DNA from: Nymphaea colorata
Taxonomy: Eukaryota; Streptophyta; Magnoliopsida; Nymphaeales; Nymphaeaceae
Assembly: GCF_008831285.2 (NCBI RefSeq)
Contig: NC_045147.1
Span: 12,343,427-12,403,426, forward strand
Direction of reading: 5' to 3'
DNA length: 60,000 nt
Shown here in pieces: positions 12,919 through 23,885 of this stretch (within the stretch, counting starts at the first letter, position 1; each line of letters begins with the position of its first letter). Under the pieces are notes generated by a model that searched no databases, was not told where the DNA came from, and saw only the letters and a list, made by a program, of their open reading frames with translations. The position numbers were made by a program, and so were the translations under genes.

Positions 12919-13812
12919 GGTGAGTATCATTTCCATGGACCTACACAAGAATATTTCGCTCCTTGCTTTATATATATATATATATATAAAAGTTGCAAAG
13001 GCAATTAAAGCTTCCATGAATACTGTCAATAAAGACTAGTGATGTCCTCATTAGATGAATGTATGACGTAAGGGACGGTACCTTCTCCTGCTAACAGTGA
13101 TCATGTAAAATATGAGCATTAATGAGCACGTGCCGTCCATTCCGGCCAACAAAGTTGACGTGCCCATGAGGACAACCACCGCCTCGTCCCTTCAGCTGGC
13201 TCGCGGGCCATTGTTGCTGTACCTCACCAGTGCATTTCAGGTCAGGTCGACGTAGTCCTCCTGAGCATCAGCCAGAGCCATTATTCATTTTCAAAGTTCT
13301 CTAGATGTTTCTAATCTCAGACTGATCTCAAATTCAGGCTACTTGAAATGTAAATCATAGATCGTAAATGTACTTTTCATGCCAAAAAAAATCCCACTAT
13401 ATTAAGGAAAAAATATGGTAGTAGATGGTTTGGGAGTAGGAGAGGTAAGAGGGGTCGGGGCCATGATCATGGAAAGAAGATTTCTCCCATCTTTTTCTTC
13501 TTCTTTACCTTCATCGTGTATGGTTGTTTGGTACGAGTGTAGATCTAATAGACATCATTTACGGCGCTGCGCCCCCTTTCATAGCATATAAATACAGTGT
13601 CTACAGGAATTAAATTGATGGTGGAAGTTTCATTTAACTGCTAATCCGACCAGTTATGTTATGTTCATTGAAAGCTCAAAGGAACAGACTTTAAGATTCA
13701 CAGTGTAGGAACAGACTTTAAGGTTTACAGTCTTTGAAGAAGTGTCTGTTGTTGTTACATGTGCAGTTTGGCCTACCAAAGTTGCCGGAGATTTTCACTC
13801 TTAACCGGCTTT
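12919..13812 (+). repeat. Diverged duplicated segment, copy A
   Basis: Blocks of this segment recur in the same order at 14468-14830. They are GAGTATCATTTCCATGGACC, CCTTCTCCTGCTAACAGT plus the following ATTAATGAGCACGTGCC at about 13080-13135, and GTTTGGCCTACCAAAGTTGC plus GGAGATTTTC at about 13767-13797. Copy A is longer because about 480 bases (roughly 13280-13755) sit between the last two blocks and have no counterpart in copy B. No protein is recognisable in either copy. Confidence 0.55.
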
Positions 13813-14467
13813 AAATGTTTTTTTTTTTTATGGTTTTTTATACTTTTCCGCTTTTGTTAAAGTAAGTATAGACCACTTTCTGAGGGTTTTCGCTTTTTTA
13901 CACCTCTATGATGATTTCAGGCTTGTCTGCTTAGGCCTCTTGAGTGTTTTATTGTGTTTGGATGTTTAAATGTGCTATACACTTAACAGTAGGTTTGTTC
14001 ATGTTTAAAGCAAGGTTTTGCTGGATTAGGTTAGTTCTGGTTTAAATTAATATTGTTACAAATGGTTTTTATATTCTACTTACGATTGTGGTTTTCACAT
14101 TTAAAATATTATAAATTTGTTAAAAAGATACTTTTGAATATGTAATATTCTAAGCTTATAAAGTTTTAAAAACAATGGTTTGAATTCCTTTGCTTTTAAA
14201 ACTCATTTTATATAAAAAAAAGAAAGAAAGAAATTGTTTTTGTATAGATCTGTTTAAACATGCAAATATATTTATATATCTTACGAATGAATGATCTAAG
14301 AAATCAATAACAACATGAGATTTAGTACATGCATATCTATCTTTCATGAACTCTTTCTTCTTAAACGAGAAATTTGACTTCGTTTATCGAGAGCAGAGCT
14401 CATCATCATTGTTGAAAAAAAGGAGTAAAACCCATCATCGTTGGAAAAAAGGAGAAAGGGAGCGGCG

Positions 14468-14830
14468 GTCGCGAGTATGATTTTCATCGTTTCATGGACC
14501 TATTCAAAGCTTCTTCTTTCCCAAGTTTGCAAATACGATTAAAGATTCAAGATACTGACGTTTTCACCTTCTCCTGCAAACAGTCATCATATAAGATATC
14601 GCCATTAATGAGCATGTGCCCTCCAGTACAAATTCAACTTGCCTCTGCTCTGAGAAGGAGAGGCGCCTCTCCGGCATTATTGCAATGCCGGACCGGCGTG
14701 ATTCTGGACAGTCCTGACGATGCGCCATCATTGGCGTCCTTCTATATGGATGCTGCTTGGCCTACCAACTGTCGCCGGAGATTTCCTCTTGATTACAACT
14801 GGCTTTGAACTGCTTTCAATGATTAACTTT
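14468..14830 (+). repeat. Diverged duplicated segment, copy B
   Basis: This is the compact counterpart of 12919-13812, with matching blocks at about 14473-14495, 14568-14615 and 14757-14812. A 104-codon frame runs through it (14494-14808), but its translation resembles nothing I know and is broken in copy A. It may be a transposon remnant or a decayed gene piece; I cannot say which. Confidence 0.5.
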
Positions 14831-17096
14831 TCGTTTTTCTGAAAAAACAGTGAAGCCACTTTTCGTCAACTTACTTTTTTATTTTTAAAAGTAAATTAAG
14901 ATAATCTAGATTGATTTAAAATATTTTAAATCGATTCAAAAAATAAAATTTAATAAAAAAAACCTGCAGAAGGTATGCGTTGTAATTTGAAACAAACAAA
15001 GATGAATATTAATGAAGGCCAAAAAATTGAAGCATCAAGTGAAAAATGTCAAAATTTTGACATTTAACATAGGCAGGCAAAAGAATTTGCTGAAGATTTT
15101 TGTGGAATGTGTGGAATAAGGAGACGAAAATGTTAATCAATAAACAACAAGTAATCGAGAAGAACCTCCGGCTTTGATACCACGTGAAAATTAAATGGTT
15201 TGATCCACAGAAGAAAAAGAAAAAGAAGCGAGACATGGGAGATGAGCGAGACTTCACATAAATGTGGTTTGGCCCAAAGTGCTTACATCCATGAGAAAAA
15301 ACGCACTCTTTTCTTTCTGAACTTACCAATTCTTGTAAATATACATATGAACCTCAATATCGATAAACTTATCTACAACATTTGTTAAAAAAAGTCTTAA
15401 GGATAGAGGCAACAAATCTGTACCAATTTTCTTTTACATGTTCTAGATTCTAACACACTTAATATTCCCAACTGCTCTTCCAATTTCAGCTTAAAACTTA
15501 GAAATCAACTCGCAGATCAATCTCTGATGCGCAAGTGGGCCTTTATAAGGGCCAAAGAATCACTAGACTAAGAGTTTTGGTTAAGCATCTAAAGGAACTG
15601 ATAAAAAAAACTTGTTTTTCAACATGATTCTTTCGGGTAAGTACTCGTCTGAAAAAAAAGGTTCAAAGGCTCCCCAATTCTCCATAACTCTGTGGGTTAA
15701 GTTGTTGAACATGATTCTTACATCTATAAGTTAGAAAAAAAAAAAAGATAGAGAGCATTATACAGATCTGATTTTTAACCTATAATTGCGCATAAATTGA
15801 TAAACCAAATTGCACCTGACCCCGGTTCAGTAGGCAAACGGGAAACTCCTGCCCTTACGGTCTTACCTGCCGGAAACTGAATTAGGGTTGAAGGGGAAAG
15901 GTGACTAAGGTGAGCAACTTGGTTATCTTTCCCATAGTGGTCTAATCAGAAGCAACTTTAGCACTGCCACCCTAAATAAGTGATATCCTTTCAGCGATAT
16001 CCACCACTTTCCGTCATGGCCACGTACTTTTCATGCATTCGTTCATGAAGAGAACACTTTTTAAAGCAACTCCAGCTTATCTAAAGAGCCAATTTCTCAG
16101 CCTTCCTTAAGATGGTTTTGCTCTTTCCCCAGTCAGCTGCATATTTGCAGCTTTCACTTTTTATTTTCATTTTTTCTTTGTCGGAATACTCGCCTGAGTA
16201 AAAGGACCGCTTTCAGTTTCTCAGTACTCTCTTGCCTCTGCACCAAGCGCCGTTTCATTGGTCCGGGATCTAGCAAGTCTGACCGAGCTGTGGAAAAGAT
16301 GATGGGAAAAGGAGATGGTGAGTGGGAAAAGGGCGATAAAAGAGATGCCGTGCACAATTTTTAAGAGGGTTCCACCCACCACCCATCAGTTATTACTGAA
16401 GCCTTGTTCAGCTGCCGAGGCCATTGAATGCAGTCGTTTCCTTAGTATCACTCTCCCTAAAACGATTCAACGGGGAGCAGACGAGAGAAAAGGGAATTTG
16501 ATAAATGGCAGAACTGAAGCATCTCTAAGCATGGTCGGACCCAAGGATTAAGTCATGTATGTGAAAGTAGTACTAGGACTAGTAATCTTTTGGGAAGCTT
16601 GTAGTGTATTTGAGAGGAGAGAAAGCGGAAGAGGCTGAAGGTTTTGTCTCGAAATTTAAATTTAAGATTGTTTTGGCACCTAAATGAAGAGTGAGATACC
16701 TGTCAAGTAAGCAAACTGCTTCTAAATTCGAGATCTGCTGCTATATGACATGAAGAAAAAAACGAAACACCTGTTACCTAAGCGAAATGAACTCACAAAA
16801 ACTGTGATCGGCAAACTTAACCCAACACAGGACTCCTGCAACCATGGTTAAAAATGAACCAGAACTTGGTGGCACGACCTCACAGTAGGTCCAGTCGTGT
16901 TAACTGCAACCCCCACCAAACCCTGCGCAGAAAACAAGAATTAAAACCCGAAAGTAACCGTGAACAAAGTCGGTGGGGCGCCAAGAGACCGACCACTTTC
17001 GCCACGTAGCAACCAACGGGTGCCCCTGCCTTTACTTCAATAGATCCAGAGGACCATAAGAGGCTTTCGTCTCCCTCCGTCTCTGTCTCTCTGTTG

Positions 17097-19427
17097 ATGG
17101 CGATGGCGAGGTCATCAACCGGGTGGTTTTGGCTATGCCTTGCTTGTTGCTGTGCCTTCAGTTCAGTTCTCGCTGACAACACTCCATGGAATACCTTTGT
17201 TATCCATGCAGACAAATCTAAATTACCAGAAGACTTCAGCAATCATCTTGATTGGTACTCAGCCACGCTGAGCTCAATAGTAGAGGAGCCATATCTCAAG
17301 AACGGCTATGAGCGGATTATCTACAGCTACGAAAATGTTTTCCATGGCTTTGCAGCGAAGCTCAGTGAGAGAGAAGCGGAGAAACTTCAAAACCAACGAG
17401 GTATATTGGCCATCTTCCCGGAGACGGTCTACCAACTTCACACAACCAGGAGCCCAGAGTTCCTAGGCCTTGAACGAGGGAACGGAGGTGCCGGGGACGT
17501 CTGGGCCTCTGTCAAATCTCGCCGTGATGTCATAATTGGAGTGCTCGACACTGGAATATGGCCGGAGAGCCCGAGCTTCAACGACAGCGGCATGGCCGCA
17601 AGGCCAGCTCGCTGGAGGGGCGCCTGCGAGACTGGCCGCGGCTTCAACGTCGGCCACTGCAACAAGAAGATTGTTGGTGCCCGCATATTTTTCAATGGCT
17701 ATGAGGCTGCAACCGGAAGCATCAACGAGAAGGAAGAGTTCAAGTCGCCAAGGGATCAAGACGGCCATGGCACTCATACCGCTGCGACCGTTGCCGGGGT
17801 GCCGGTGAGAGGCGCCAACCTACTCGGCTACGCCTCTGGAACTGCCAAAGGCATGGCGCCGGGAGCCAGAGTTGCCGTTTACAAGGTATGTTGGGTTAAC
17901 GGATGCTTCAGCTCAGATATACTTTCCGCCATCGACAGGGCGGTTGCGGATGGCGTTGACGTGCTCTCCATTTCGCTCGGTGGCAGCGTCTCCGCCTACT
18001 ACAGGGACAGCCTCTCTGTTGCTGCTTTCGGAGCCATGGAGAAGGGGGTCTTCGTATCGTGCTCGGCTGGCAACGGCGGACCAGGACCGGGTAGCCTGAC
18101 CAATGTCGCCCCATGGATCGCAACCATAGGCGCCAGCACTATGGACAGAGATTTCCCTTCTATTGTGAAATTGGGCAACGGCCGGATATTCTCCGGCGTC
18201 TCCCTCTACAGAGGTCGGCGCGTTCTCTCCTTTGATAAGCAGTATCCTGTTGTCTACATGGGCGACAATATCAGTAGCCCGACACCGAGCGCGCTGTGCC
18301 TGCCTGGCTCTCTTGATGCGCATGCTGTCGCCGGGAAGATTGTACTCTGCGACAGAGGCATGAATCCGAGGGTGGAAAAAGGTGAGGTGGTGAAAGAAGC
18401 TGGCGGCATAGGAATGATCCTGTCCAACACTGAATCGAACGGGGAGGAACTGGTCGCAGACTGTCACCTTCTTCCGGCCACATCAGTCGGCGAAACCGCT
18501 GGAAATGCCATCAAGCGATACTTGCGGACCAGCCCACGTCCTACAGCCACCTTGTCTTTTGAGGGAACCAAGTTGGGGATCAGGCCATCTCCTGTTGTTG
18601 CCGCATTCTCGTCCAGAGGTCCCAACTTCGTCACTCCGGAGATACTCAAACCGGACATGGTTGCGCCCGGCGTCAACATCCTCGCCGCCTGGAGCGGACA
18701 GGCCGGGCCGACCACTCTGCGCCAGGACCACAGGCGAGTGAAGTACAACATCCTCTCCGGCACCTCCATGTCATGCCCCCATGTAAGCGGCATAGCTGCG
18801 TTGCTTAAATCCGTCCACTCGAAATGGAGTCCGGCAGCCATTAAATCTGCTCTAATGACTACTGCCTATTCTCATGACAACACCCACAACCCCATGAAGG
18901 ACGCAGCCTCAAACACTTCCTCCACACCCTTCCAACACGGTGCAGGTCATATAGATCCATCCAAGGCCTTAGATCCCGGCCTAGTTTATGACATAGGCCC
19001 CGAAGACTACTTCAATTTGCTTTGCTCTATCAAGTTGACGCCTGCTGAGCTCAGAATCTTCGCCAAGTCATCGAACCTATCCTGCAACCATGGCTGGAAC
19101 TCTCCCGGAGACCTCAATTATCCGGCCATTTCCGTCGCATTCCCGGAACGTCCTGCAACCTCAGTCATTACCGTCAAAAGGACAGTTACCAATGTGGGCA
19201 GTCCTGCTTCCCGATACCACATTGCTATTGCACCAATCAGAGGTGTAACAATTACAGTTAAGCCGAGAACCTTGCAATTCACCAATAAGTATCAGAAGCT
19301 GTCGTACCAAGTGACCTTCGCCACGGTTGCGCTGCAACCAGAGCCACAATTTGGTGTGTTGACATGGACCGATGGAGTTCACAACGTCAGAAGCCCAGTC
19401 GTCGTCACATGGACTCCTCCAGCTTAG
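17097..19427 (+). CDS. SBT1.3: Subtilisin-like serine protease, SBT1.3-like, single exon
   Basis: This single-exon gene encodes 776 residues, typical of plant SBT1 proteases. The order is signal peptide (about 1-26), I9 inhibitor prodomain (NTFVIHADKS to about 113), then the S8 catalytic domain beginning at HTTRSPEF, where the prodomain is normally cut. The catalytic triad is visible as D151 (LDTGIWPES), H224 (GHGTHTA) and S557 (GTSMSCPHVSG), with the oxyanion Asn in SAGNGGPGPG. A PA domain is inserted (AGKIVLCDRGMNPRVEKG), and a fibronectin III-like C-terminus follows (RTVTNVGSPASRY). The stretches GVSLYRGRRVL, EELVADCHLLPA and the YDIGPEDYF region match SBT1.3 best from memory. It should be secreted to the cell wall; the substrate is unknown. 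The frame is open upstream only to a TTG at 17094, so the ATG at 17097 is used. It converges with CCS downstream. Confidence 0.96.
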   Translation: MAMARSSTGWFWLCLACCCAFSSVLADNTPWNTFVIHADKSKLPEDFSNHLDWYSATLSSIVEEPYLKNGYERIIYSYENVFHGFAAKLSEREAEKLQNQRGILAIFPETVYQLHTTRSPEFLGLERGNGGAGDVWASVKSRRDVIIGVLDTGIWPESPSFNDSGMAARPARWRGACETGRGFNVGHCNKKIVGARIFFNGYEAATGSINEKEEFKSPRDQDGHGTHTAATVAGVPVRGANLLGYASGTAKGMAPGARVAVYKVCWVNGCFSSDILSAIDRAVADGVDVLSISLGGSVSAYYRDSLSVAAFGAMEKGVFVSCSAGNGGPGPGSLTNVAPWIATIGASTMDRDFPSIVKLGNGRIFSGVSLYRGRRVLSFDKQYPVVYMGDNISSPTPSALCLPGSLDAHAVAGKIVLCDRGMNPRVEKGEVVKEAGGIGMILSNTESNGEELVADCHLLPATSVGETAGNAIKRYLRTSPRPTATLSFEGTKLGIRPSPVVAAFSSRGPNFVTPEILKPDMVAPGVNILAAWSGQAGPTTLRQDHRRVKYNILSGTSMSCPHVSGIAALLKSVHSKWSPAAIKSALMTTAYSHDNTHNPMKDAASNTSSTPFQHGAGHIDPSKALDPGLVYDIGPEDYFNLLCSIKLTPAELRIFAKSSNLSCNHGWNSPGDLNYPAISVAFPERPATSVITVKRTVTNVGSPASRYHIAIAPIRGVTITVKPRTLQFTNKYQKLSYQVTFATVALQPEPQFGVLTWTDGVHNVRSPVVVTWTPPA

Positions 19428-20051
19428 GCTTTTCTTACTGCCGTTTCAATCAGGTGCAACAATATGTATCCCGCTTCCTTAGACCACCTTGGTGTCTAAC
19501 TTGCTTCCTTCCAATGCATTTCAGTGTTCTTTTGCTGGCTCTTTTTGGTTAGTGTTGCTGAATTTTTAACTCTTTAGGTTCTAACCTCTTTGCGTATCAG
19601 GGTATGTCAGCTTAAAGCCTACAAGCTTGGAAACGTGTGAGCTCTCCAAGTGCAACTGAGCAATTTAAGTATGGACTTCCTGAATCGATAGATTCGACAT
19701 ATCTAACTACTGAAACAGCTTCTGAGTCAAACATCAGTATATTTAACCATAGAAACAGATGTTTCCAGTGCACATGAATGCCTTCGGGCACATACACACA
19801 CAATACTAACCATAGAAACAAGTTTTTAAGCATGATAGGAAGCATGCGCATGAACTCACTCGCGTTGCAGAGACATAGAAGTGAAACACATTCTAAAATT
19901 AACAAAGCTAACTACCGAAGGCCAAGTATTCATGAACTTCGAGCAATGCCAACTAAAGTGGGGATTATAACACAAATTGTCTGTCTCGCAACTGGTTCCT
20001 CAGCATTATGCTGCTTTGACGAGTGAGGTTACAAATAGGAATTAATCAGCA
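19428..20051. other. Convergent intergenic region SBT1.3-like / CCS
   Basis: The two genes end toward each other, so this stretch should hold both 3' UTRs. I see no further gene. The small frames at 19612-19905 and 19778-20026 lack recognisable features. Confidence 0.6.
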
Positions 20052-23000
20052 TTAGCTGGAAGAGAAATCATTGTTTCTTGATTCCCAGATGACAGTGCCA
20101 TCGCAAGTGCATATCTTTTTGTAGTTTTCCCCAACACCTGCACTTCTTGCTATGACTGCAGCAGCTACCCCGGAGCTGGATTTATCCTCACTTTCATATA
20201 CCACGACAGATCGACCGATTAGATCAACAACTCGGAGCATCTTCTTTGTGCCCGAGAAGAATGCTTCTCCCTCCCTGCTGACGTTCAGTGTTCCCAGGTC
20301 ACCCACAGCCTAGAATAATAATATGAAAATATTATTTCAGAAGTTCATTGAGGTAATTATTGAACATATCTTCACCGGTATCTAGCACGGGATTTTAAGA
20401 GGAATCAGATGGAAGCAGACTCCGTTGCTTGCAAATTTGTCCAACCTGAGCTGTTATGCAAACAAATTCTGAACCAGAAGACTGCGAAATGAAGAATACA
20501 AGAACAGGCAACACGATCGAAAGGAAGTATACAATCAAACAGAAAAGCAGAATGGACCAACGAGAAGGCAGCACCTAAGCACATATAGGTTAATCACAAG
20601 TATACAAAAACTATCCTTCTGGCAATAGGCGTTGTTTTCTTCTCTGTGTATATAACAGTACTAACTGAATCCAAGATTTGCAGGATTATTCGATCTAGTA
20701 TGCAAGCAAAGGCATATAAGAAAGATGAGAAGAATAAAGATCGTCCATAGGCATATAAGAAAGATGAGAAGAATAAAGATAGTCCATCCATAACTGAGCA
20801 CCTCAGTACGTTTTCCAATATAAAAACTTAAGAAGAATATCCCTCCCATCGCAACGGCATCTCAAACAGACAGATATAGATCGTATCCGCAGACAATGCC
20901 AAAACTAACCTCTCCGGAAATGCCCCCATTTGAAGGATTGAACATCCTCCCCGTGCTGGCTGCTCCTTCTGTCAGATCTCCGTATTCATTTATGGACCAT
21001 CTATGTATACCCGGTGACAAGCCGCTGAAACTGGCCTCTATTCTTGCCAATTCCATATTTACTTGCGCAAATCGAACGACGCCGTGAACGACAGGGCCTT
21101 TAAACTCAGCCACAGCAGCTGAAACTAAGAAATCTGCACTATGATAACGTGGCATTTTAGGATTTAAACCTCAACGAAGTTATACCAGTTACGCTTTACG
21201 AAATAAGACAATTTTCCCAAGCCATTGTTGAAGGGTGCATTCGTAGACAGACGGAAGCAAGTGGGTTTTGCAAGTCACAGATGCAAGAACAGAAATAGAC
21301 GAAAGATTCTAACGACATCCATATAGTGAAGAACTTAATTTAATGATCTCACCGGTTCGCTTTAAACAGCTTATAAAGTAACTTGATATGACCATATTAA
21401 GCTGAATTGCTTACCTTCGGGATTCCCTTGGCCAATCAGACGAGCCTTACGACCTGTTTGGTCTAGAGCATCTGTCAGAGTCCTCAAAGAAGCAGAACCG
21501 AGAACTCTCACAAGTTGATTAGTCATGTCGGCATCAACTATTCTGACACCTGCAACAAAAGAAATAATAGATAGATCTTGAAGTGATACATGACGAAGGG
21601 AGTAAAAAGAAGGCTAGGAACTGAAGTATAAAAAAAAATTTGAGTTAATCCAAGTGATGTACAGTCGTACCATCTACTGTTTGCAATTTGTTTTTAACAG
21701 CTGAAACACAACTATCGCACTTCATATCAACCATGAACTCCGTCTGGGAGAAAAGAAGAATGTCAGGAGTTTGACAACTTACTTTTATCAAGACATCCAA
21801 CAGCAGATGAAGGCTTGAAGCCTCCAAGAAAAATATACTAAAGCGCACAAATCATAAAGTGGATAAAGCCCTCGCCAAGGTTTTAAAATATTCACATATG
21901 TGCATAGTTTCGAGACACCCAGATGCATTAGGTCACAGGCAAACTTATGAAAGATTGCCGAATTCTTTTTGACAAAAATATCGGCTGAAACATAGATTTG
22001 AAGATTAGATAAAATACCAATCTAATCCTGGGTCACGGAGATGGGCAGTAGATCAATTCAGCGGCTATACTTTTCCTGGGCTCAGGAAAAGAACAAAACA
22101 GGGAATCGTCTTTCCGCTATATCAATCATCACTAACCAAGACTTCACAATCGTTGGATTACCTATTAGCTAACTATTTGCTTCACGAAAAAACACTCAAT
22201 GGAATGAAGAGAAAGTTCCTTTCTGGGTTGTAAATTACCAGTAGCTCAGATAGTACTCCTTCAGTCTGCAAGAAAAGAGCAAGCAAAACTATGTTAGGCC
22301 ACTCATAGGGCATATTTATGAGTTCAGATGTCAAAAACAACATATTTATGAGTATGCGTGAACAATCTGCAGCGAATATCTGCTTCTACTTTATAGCTTT
22401 CAAGCAATTGTTAAAACTACGAAAACATTCCTCATTACTTTCCGTTCTTCTTAAGTACACCCAAGCTTCTCTTCCTACGTCGATGTGGCCTCGTTTTTTT
22501 ATCGTTCAGAAGTTGGAGAAATATAACGCAGAACTAAGCTAAACAAGGAAAAAAATTATTGGTTCAATCCAAAGCAAATTAGGCCAATCCTTGTTGCCAA
22601 ATTCATGTGAATGTGACAGATAGCTTCTGATATCCCTAACAGTAATGAGATCCAAAAAATTGATGAAGAGATACAGCAAACTGCACAAAAGGAATACTGC
22701 AGTCTCTTAATCATCAGAATCTAAGATACTAAACAGAAGCCCACTTCACCGGAACCATTCAAAGATTTCTTAAGACTTAACGCAATTGCCATGTAAATTT
22801 CAAGCATTACCTCCAGGGGTATCATCTTGAAATACTAATAATAGTTCCCCGACAGTATACTCACAAAGGATTCACTTGCAATTACCACAATCTATGAGAA
22901 AGTATGATTGAAAACCAAAAGTTCATGTATTGAGTCAGATGAAATCACAGGATATCGACAAAATTCGAGTTTCAATTGACTTAGACCACAGGAATCCACA

Positions 23001-23217
23001 AAAATGTAAACCTAATAGCCAAACGCAACCGCAGGAAACCCTACAATCGAATCCCATCCTGAACCGAATCCCAGTTAAATAACAACCCATTTGAGCGTCT
23101 GAGAAGGAAACCGTCGAAATCTCTTAAGCGGTAAAACCATAGATTCCGGAACCTGTATTATTCGAACAGAAGATACAATCTCCATACCTCTTCCTTAGGG
23201 TCCGAGGGATCCGCCAT
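20052..23217 (-). CDS. CCS: Copper chaperone for superoxide dismutase, 6 exons
   Basis: In coding order the exons are 23217-23188, 22265-22239, 21743-21671, 21549-21415, 21133-20910 and 20309-20052, giving 248 residues. CCS loads copper into, and oxidises the disulphide of, Cu/Zn-SOD. Domain I is an Atx1-like fold with the copper site MKCDSC (C28, C31). Domain II is SOD-like (SAAVAEFKGPVVHGVVRF, GLSPGIHRWSINEYGDLT, GDLGTL). Domain III carries the C230-T-C232 copper-transfer motif and the usual plant ending CDGTVIWE. Exons 1 and 2 are very short (30 and 27 nt). An in-frame ATG at 23235 would add six residues, and a stop lies further upstream, so no chloroplast transit peptide is visible from this start; Arabidopsis CCS has one in its long form. 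A miR398-complementary site lies in exon 6. Confidence 0.95.
20287..20307 (-). promoter_or_regulatory. Putative miR398 target site in CCS exon 6
   Basis: On the coding strand, codons 164-171 (A-V-G-D-L-G-T-L) contain GGGTGACCTG followed by GGAACAC. Against remembered miR398b/c this gives 16 Watson-Crick pairs and 2 G:U wobbles over 21 positions. The three mismatches fall at miRNA nucleotides 1, 19 and 21. Nucleotides 10-11, where cleavage would occur (between 20297 and 20296), are paired. The site begins two bases inside exon 6, so it is whole in spliced mRNA. CCS is a known miR398 target in Arabidopsis, and the CSD2 site falls over equivalent GDLG codons. Confidence 0.8.
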
Positions 23218-23518
23218 TGAAGTTGGAGTTCCCATGTGGTCAGCGGCAGCCAGAGTCTTCAATCGCTCGGAGGTGACAGGTCACAGAAGCATGAACGAGT
23301 TCGTCAACGAGAGCCGAACGCGGAAACCAAGAGGGAGGGTTTAAGAATACCTGGAGGAAAAAGGAGACGAGGAGATCGCAGCCGCGGCGCCAAAGGGAAG
23401 AACAAGAGAAGCTGCTGCCGGCGAACTCAGGGAAGCCATTCCCCTGCCGCTCTTTTCTTCTAGCACCTTCTTTCCTCCACCTTCGTGGGAATCTTTTTTT
23501 CGTTTTTTTCCGCCGATG

Positions 23519-23640
23519 GAAATGTGACGAAATCGTGAACTTTACTGGAACAAGTTCCTGAACTAAATTGTGCGTCGCAGGAAATGTGATGAAATCGTGA
23601 GCTTACTAGAACAACTTCCTGAACTAAATTGTGTTTCGCC
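23519..23640. repeat. Tandem duplication of about 62 bp upstream of CCS
   Basis: Two adjacent copies (23519-23580 and 23581-23640) share GAAATGTGA, GAAATCGTGA and TTCCTGAACTAAATTGTG with a few differences. They lie about 300 bases upstream of the CCS start. Confidence 0.8.
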
Positions 23641-23689
23641 GCCCAAGCCAGGAGTCCACTCTAATTGATGGGGCTGAAAGTAAGCCAAG

Positions 23690-23885
23690 TAAAACTAGAG
23701 TTGAGCCATAAAATTCGGCTCGAACTCAAGTTACTATTCGATTATAATTTTCATTGAGCTCGAACTTGACTTGATTATTTCATTTGACTTGATTATTTCA
23801 TTGACCTCGAACTCGACTCGATAATAATTTTCATTGAGCTCGAACTCAACTCGATTATTTATATGACTCAACTGGTGGAGCTCCT
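23690..23885. repeat. GAGCTCGA-rich dispersed repeat, fragment 1
   Basis: This stretch is built of words such as CTCGAACTCGACTCGAT and ATTTTCATTGAGCTCGAAC, repeated internally two or three times. It is the same kind of sequence as the elements at 33244-33743 and 48488-48981, but no terminal inverted repeats could be set here. Confidence 0.6.

Larger units (their letters stand above)
10999..17096. other. Six-kilobase gene-free region
   Basis: I found no convincing gene between SmD3 and the SBT1.3-like subtilase. It holds a candidate inverted-repeat element (11256-11562), a diverged duplication (12919-13812 versus 14468-14830) and several poly(A)/poly(T) runs. Frames open on both strands at 12426-12780 and a 104-codon frame at 14494-14808 carry no recognisable domain. 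The last few hundred bases should include the SBT1.3-like promoter. Confidence 0.5.

Noticed and set aside
14494-14808. A 104-codon + frame in duplicated segment B
   Set aside because: The equivalent frame in segment A is broken and the product is unrecognisable.
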